From: Corbicula japonica | Taxonomy: Eukaryota > Mollusca > Bivalvia > Venerida > Cyrenidae | Length of the DNA stretch: 64,000 nt | Reading direction: 5' to 3' | Assembly: GCA_038501625.1 (NCBI GenBank) | Contig: JAZAYU010000127.1 | Span: forward strand, 1,426,001-1,490,000 | Part shown: positions 58,222-64,000 of the stretch, one piece after another | Numbering within the stretch: the stretch's first letter is position 1 | How the letters are laid out: every line of letters starts with the position of its first letter | The notes under the pieces: generated by a model | Databases searched by the model: none | What the model was told of the DNA's origin: nothing | The model's input: the letters and a program-made list of their open reading frames with translations, nothing else | Program-made: the position numbers and the translations under genes

Positions 58222-61180
58222 TTTATTTTATAAGAGATTAGAATCTTAGAAACAAAAGTTTTGTGCAGAATGTAATATTATTGTGTTACAATTTTATAAA
58301 TTAACTGACAGATGTTAATGCTTTAAGAAGAATAAAACCTGATTGCCAGTCAATATCAAATAACTTAATATTCAAAACACTTAAAACTAAACATATTTAA
58401 CACTTGGTAAGGTTGTATTTTTGCTGTTAAATATGTAATACATAATCACCATCAGCAAAACAACTTCTGTTCACACAAGTTATAGCTTGGTATCTACAAA
58501 ACTTCTGATTAACAGATTGTTCTAATGTAAACTTGTTACCTAATGTGACTGATAAACTTGACACTATAATGCATGTATGTACTGATGCCATTTTACATGG
58601 ATTTTGTATAATTAGCTTCAACAAATCTTCAGCTTATGACATTTATGATGTCTCCCGGCTCCAAGGTTATAAAACTGAATAGAGACCAGTCTCACCATTG
58701 GGTCAGTTCTGAGACTGTCTCCCTTTTGACCAATCAATTTGCTAAGATCTGAGACTTGTCTCAGTTCTCAGTTCTATATCCTTGGCCCAGATTTCAAATT
58801 TGAGTTTTGAGCCTTTAAAAAAATACTTTAACATATTTACATTGCTTTTGCTTTAAACATTTTATCTATGCTCAAAGGAATAGTACTAGTTATGGCAGTA
58901 AAATTAATATGGCTGATCACTTGAACAGTATTGTGTAGTATTTCAATGAAACTTGTATTATGTCTCATTCATTAAATGGTGAAACTTGAATGATGTATTA
59001 TTAATAACTATATTATTAAAATTACGGCTCTTATTTCAATATTTTGCAAGCAGACTACACATGCATTCGATGAAACACTGAATTCTAGTTGTTTGAAATG
59101 ATAACAGAATTTCAATATTCATCAGTTTTTACATAATATTTAGTATTATGGGAACACCAGTGGCAGGCTGAGTCCACAAAGTTGTCTGCTCTCTAACTTG
59201 AGTAATACCCATTCAGTCCTCACCAAACTTGCTCGGAATGTAAACGGCCATTATATCTCAGCCAAGTTTGATAAACAGTGAGATTGCTGAATGGACTCTG
59301 TATATTGCCCTTAAATTACTGATGTTTGATCCGATAAGCACTGTCAGCTCTCCAATTTTATCCAGTCTTCATTGAACTTGGTCAGTGATTATGGTTATAG
59401 TATCTTGGCCAAGTTCAATAACTAGCTAGATTGAACCAGTCACTCTGAAGTTATTTCCCTTTAATTACTGATTTTTGACAAAATATGTACTGTCTACTCT
59501 CAAACTTTGAACTCTTGATTCAATTCCACTAAACTACTTAGCAATGTTAATTTCCATTCTGTCCCAGCTAAACTTGATAACCAGATTAATTGCTTTAGGA
59601 ACTGGAGGTACGGACCTTCAATTATAGAATTTTGACTAAATCAGTCCACTCTACCTTGAAAAGTCTTTATCAATCTTTACATATCTTAGTCAGAATGTTA
59701 TTGTTCAATAAGCAGCAAGATTGTTCTCGGGTGACTCTGGAGTTATGTCCTTTTTAATAGCGATATTTCACCAAATTTGCATTCTCAGACAGGTTTTAAT
59801 TTCATTCTGACGGTCACATTTATAATTGACATTTCGCTTAAATTTTTAAATGAATTGTTTAAAAAGCAAACAATGTACATTTATAAAAAGTTTTTTGGTC
59901 AAGGACACATTTAATGGAATTATGTCCCTTTTGTACTTGCATTTTTCTTCTGACATAGCACCAGAGGTCGACACAAGTGTTCAACTGAACACCCATCTAG
60001 TATGGTCTTGTTGCCCCTTTAAGGCTTTTAACTTGGAAAGTTTGGGAATTATTGCATATATATTTTTAGTATCATCAATAACATTGAACAACAAGAAAAT
60101 GATAACCTCTTAATTCCAGGGCTTTCTTTTCCCGTCTTGTGTAGGGGCTGTTACAGGCACTTTCCACTTAGAGAATTTCTTTAAAATCATGCAGTTTTCC
60201 CAAAAACTAACATTGCATGTTTTTTATTCCCCATTAGAGAAGAAATCATGCTATTTTCTCTTGCACAATCTTAAAGGTGGAAGATATTGTTAATTAAAGA
60301 CATCAGTAATTTTGGTTTATGGTCAATAGAATGTGGGGGATTTAAGGCATGAGAAAAGCAAGACGAGTAACTGTAAAAGTGCTGTAATAGTATTCAATGA
60401 ACTGACGAAGTTGAGGCCTCAAAACTAAATCTGTAAACAGTGATGGTGAAAACATAATTTTACTGTGTTTATGCAGCTAAGCATTTAACGATCAGATGGG
60501 CCTCATATAACATGCCTAGTGTATGATGGCTATTTGTACTGTTATATCTGCATTTGCACATGGAAAGCATGTATAATTATATAAAGTATCAATTAAGAAG
60601 GCTGCACCTTTCCCTTCTAATCACACAAGCATATACAATACAGGCAAACAGATGAAATTTATTTGATAAAATCATATATAGATAAGTCATATAAATATGC
60701 AGAACAACATCACTATATACACTACATGAAGAAAGAGTCTCAGAAGAGAAATGTCCTCATTAAAGAATTTAGAAATTTCTGCATATGATAATAAATTGCC
60801 CTTATGAAAGTGGGGTGTGGCGCTTCACAATGGGAGGCTGTCATTATTAACACCATACCTTGAAAAGATGTTATAAAGTTTAGCAGAAGACATAGTTGTA
60901 TTATTCATTTTGCTGTAAAAATAATACTCTAGTTGAAAGTAGTAAAAGAACATCAACTCTTGAAGCACTAAGCACAGTATTTGTCAAATTAACAAACGGT
61001 GTTGAGGCTCTGCATCTACAGTCTGATCAGGGTTTACTGTGTTTGCTGTTAGTAATATATTTCTGTAAAACACCCTATGAACAATGAATGGGCTGGAATA
61101 GCAACCCTTTACATTAATTTAGTAGGTAAAGGGCTTGTAGTCTGTCAAGATATGCATTCTCTTTTGTGTATGTAATTGTT
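58222..61180. other. Unit 5 downstream segment, no gene
   Basis: Paralogous to 48410-53132. Contains a palindromic MITE (58662-58786) and a degraded tandem-repeat element (59145-59780). The plus-strand frame at 59850-60113 crosses another diverged segment and shows no domain. The end (60890-61180) is the TRIM 3' flank shared with the other copies. Confidence 0.5.
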
Positions 61181-63070
61181 CTAGTCCAGTTCAATGATTG
61201 TTATTTTATTCCCCAAGCTTGTTACAAATAACCTCTTCCTACTATGATCAAAGCACAGGGAACGAGGCCTGTGTACCATCCCCAGTTCTCCTAATATAGT
61301 TAGGTCTTTCCCAATCTGTACAATACTATTAGAGTATCCACATTCAAACACATTTGTTCCATCTGTACATATGCCACAACATGGGGACAGCTTTGTGTCA
61401 CTCAGAGTGGACAGATATTTCCCCTGAATGTCAAGGAAAACCAAGCCCTTGTAATAGTCAGCAACAAACACTCTATTACGAGCAGCATTAATTAATATGT
61501 GACGTGTTCCTTGGAAAACGCTTTGACCAGATGCATCTGCAGATATTTTCTTAAGTACCTGACCATTCATGTTATAGATGTATAATGTATTACGTGAGTC
61601 AGTTATAAATAGTTGTCCGCCATTGTGAGCCAAGCCAAAGCAGTCATGGTTCATTTTGAGAGTTCTGGTTGCTGTCATTTTGTCTCCCAGGGACACAAAC
61701 TGGACAGATGGATTGAATAGTGTTACTGCAGCTTCTTTCTTGCTGACAGTACAAACAGCATATGGTGAAGTTGGCAAATCAATGAAATCTGTCACTTTTT
61801 CTGTGGACAGGTCAAAGAGTTTTAATTTCATGTTATTGTTGTCTGTTAGGAGAATACTGTCCTCTATGATGCAAGATCCTACAATGCAACAATCTTTCTT
61901 ATCATTTGGAAGCTTGATGTCTATTTCATTTTGTGTCTTTACTTTGTACAAACCATCCTTTGCTGCATATATTTGATTGTTTATTTTGTCTTTTGAAATT
62001 CTACCAAATGTCTTGGTTGTTTGAAGAGATTCGTTGATATTCTGGTCAGGTTTGAAACAAATTATATCTTCTGTTGTCTGTTGATGATTGCTCTGTACTT
62101 CTTCTGCCTTGGCTGTTATTTTCTCAGAATACTTGATGCAGACGAATTCTTCGGCTCTGTTCCCTTCGGAATTCCTAAGCTGAGAAGCAGTCGCATTCAG
62201 AGCTGTCACAAGGTTCACCACCGTGTTTGTCTCGGCTGCTAAAGATGCCTCAATCCTACTGAATTCCTGTTTAAGTTCCTTTATGGTTTCTTGTTCCATT
62301 TTCTCCAGTAGTGTTTGCAACTCTTGGCGAAATGCTTTTACGGACTCGATTTCCTTTTCAAGAGCTTCTTGTAACTTTCGACCTTTTACTTCTTGGGATG
62401 CCTTAATTTCCTCCATGTTTTTCATCAGCGTGCTGATTTTCACTTTAACATTGCCCAGAGCAGTCTGCTGATACAGCTGGTCTATTTTCTCAGGGATTAA
62501 GAGTGTATTCTTGCAGGATCTGAAATTATTGATGCAAGCTTACAGTAATAGAATAAGCATTAGGTGACCAGTATAGACCCATATCAGTCATCACAGTCTG
62601 GTCAGGGTCTACACTGTTCACTAGTTAGTTAATAAATTGAATTCCTTAATTTCTGTTAAACATCCCTATGAACAATGAATGACCTAGCGCATATTGATAG
62701 AAAGGTGAAGGTTAAAGAAAGGTGATTTTCTAAAAGCATACTTGTGATTTAGAGCGATGCACGGGGCACATGCCACCTCATCATGATCCTTGCAGTACAT
62801 CGTGACCACCTCCAGCTTGTGCAGGCCACATCTCTGGGTGGGGTAACTTGGTAGAGACCCATCTAGTCCTGCAATGCTCAAGTCAGCTTTATCCAGAACA
62901 CTGTGACCTTTCATGGCAGGAAACTTTTTATGTAATGCAATACATGATGAACAGAAATAGTCCTTGCATTGTATACAATACTTCTCCGCAGCTCTTGTCC
63001 GATTGTCCTCGGCACAAAGACAACATCGGATGTTCTTTATTTCATCTGAATCACTCCCACCGGTAGCCAT
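61181..63070 (-). CDS. TRIM-like B-box/coiled-coil/NHL-propeller protein, copy 5
   Basis: Two exons, 63070-62742 and 62519-61181, giving 555 residues. Start is the ATG of MATGGSDSDE in context AACATGG; the frame stays open upstream to an ATG near 63160 (MKYYSIVLNR), but that extension is not conserved. Donor AA|GTATGC, acceptor TTTCAG|ATCC, intron 222 bp. Both B-boxes have all ligands (C16, C19, C32, C35, C40, C43, H47, H56; C81, H84, C93, H96, C101, C104, H109, C112). The coiled coil is the most diverged of the set (for example RIEASLAAETNTVVNLV), and the six-bladed propeller ends GNKITIIELD. One residue is missing in the blade 5 loop (ECGYSNSIVQIG). No RING. Apparently intact and the last gene in the window. 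Confidence 0.88.
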
Positions 63071-63490
63071 GTTGGTGAATTTTACTTCCTCCTGATAAAC
63101 AACTTTGTCTCCATGTGACGTTATACTACGTCTGTTTAAGACTATTGAATAGTATTTCAATAGGTTTTACCGAGGTAAACTATAACACTTACAATATCGT
63201 AAACTGATAATAATTAGAATTAGATTAGAATCTTAGAAACAAAAGTTTTGTGCAGAATGTAATAATATCGTTACAATTTTATAAATAAATTGAAGACATT
63301 AAGCTTCCAGAACAAGAAGAATTGTCAGTCAATATTTGAAGCTTTTCTTTTCAAAACACTTGAAATGTATCATCATATTTATCACTTTAATAGGTTATAC
63401 AATTTGAGTTATCAGTAAAGCAACTTCTGTTCACAAAAAAATAAAACTTCTAATCAAACTTCAGATTATCAATTTTTTATGTTATACCCT
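63071..63490. other. TRIM copy 5 5' flank
   Basis: Aligns with the 5' flanks of the other TRIM copies (ttagaatcttagaaacaaaa at 63225). No gene. Confidence 0.6.
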
Positions 63491-64000
63491 TTTTATGCTC
63501 CCGAAGAAATTCGCGGGAGCATATAGTCGCGAGGTTGTCCGTCCGTCAGTACGTCCCGCATTAGTTCGTTAACACTCTAGCGGTCACATTTTTGCCTCGA
63601 TTGTTTTGAAACTTGATCAGGATGTTTGTCCCAATGATTTCTCGGACGAGTTCGAATATGGGTTATCTGGGTCCAAAAACTTTGTCACTCTTACTAAAAA
63701 TAGAATTTTCTTGTTACCACTCTAGTGGACACATTTTTGCTCCGATTGTCATGAAACTTGGTCAGGATGTTTGTCCTAATGATTTCTCAGAAGAATTCGA
63801 ATATGGGTCATCTGGGTAAAAAAACTAGGTCACTGTTACTAAAAATAGAATTTTCTTGTTAACAATCTTGCGGTCACATTTTTGATCCGATTGTCATGAA
63901 ACTTGGTCAGGATGTTTGTTGGGTTATCTGGGTCCAAAAACTAGGTCACTGTTACTAAAAATAGAATTTTCTTGTTAACACTCTAGCGGTCACATTTTTG
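63491..64000 (+). mobile_element. Helitron-like tandem-repeat element, cut by the window end
   Basis: 5' hairpin atgctcccg...cgcgggagcat (63495-63522), then gttgtccgtccgtcagtacg and three to four units (ctctagcggtcacatttttg ... ttactaaaaatagaattttc) with spacing of about 150, 150 and 120 bp. The 3' end lies outside the window. Confidence 0.7.

Overview
The window looks like nuclear DNA of a lophotrochozoan animal, most likely a bivalve mollusc. It is AT-rich and intron-containing, dense in short palindromic and tandem-repeat elements of the kind common in bivalves, and carries a local family of B-box/coiled-coil/NHL proteins without a RING, as is typical of mollusc TRIM expansions. The taxon is an inference; there is no marker gene here.

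Layout. From about base 803 to the end the window is one degenerate tandem array. Unit 1 (about 803-16866), unit 2 (16867-34598) and unit 3 (34599-48222) each start with a TRIM-like gene on the minus strand, followed on the plus strand by four exons encoding the C-terminal tail of ASPM (abnormal spindle). Units 1 and 2 then carry a fifth ASPM exon (IQ motifs) and a Helitron-like tandem-repeat element. Unit 3 breaks inside that IQ exon and joins a TRIM exon-1 relic. Unit 4 (relic, 48223-53132) and unit 5 (TRIM pseudogene, 53133-61180) share a different downstream segment without ASPM exons. A sixth unit starts with an intact TRIM gene (61181-63070) and runs off the window. Bases 1-800 appear to be unique left flank.

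How the parts relate. The IQ exon ends ...LKIQ in phase 0 and the first tail exon begins TLWRGYCIRK in phase 0, so together they rebuild an ASPM IQ motif. In gene order each IQ exon belongs with the tail of the next unit, and the minus-strand TRIM gene lies nested in the roughly 9.5-9.7 kb intron between them. Both IQ exons carry the same two apparent 1-bp deletions, while all three tails keep open frames and splice sites.

The five TRIM-like proteins (four apparently intact, one clearly dead) share nearly identical B-boxes, but differ at equivalent loop positions in all six blades of the C-terminal propeller. This is the most biologically interesting signal. The rest is mobile DNA: Helitron-like elements with terminal hairpins, TTAA-flanked piggyBac-like MITEs, long palindromic MITEs, hAT-like and TA-inserting MITEs, a tRNA-derived SINE, minisatellites, interstitial telomere-like repeats, and a 124-bp tandem amplification of an ASPM exon.
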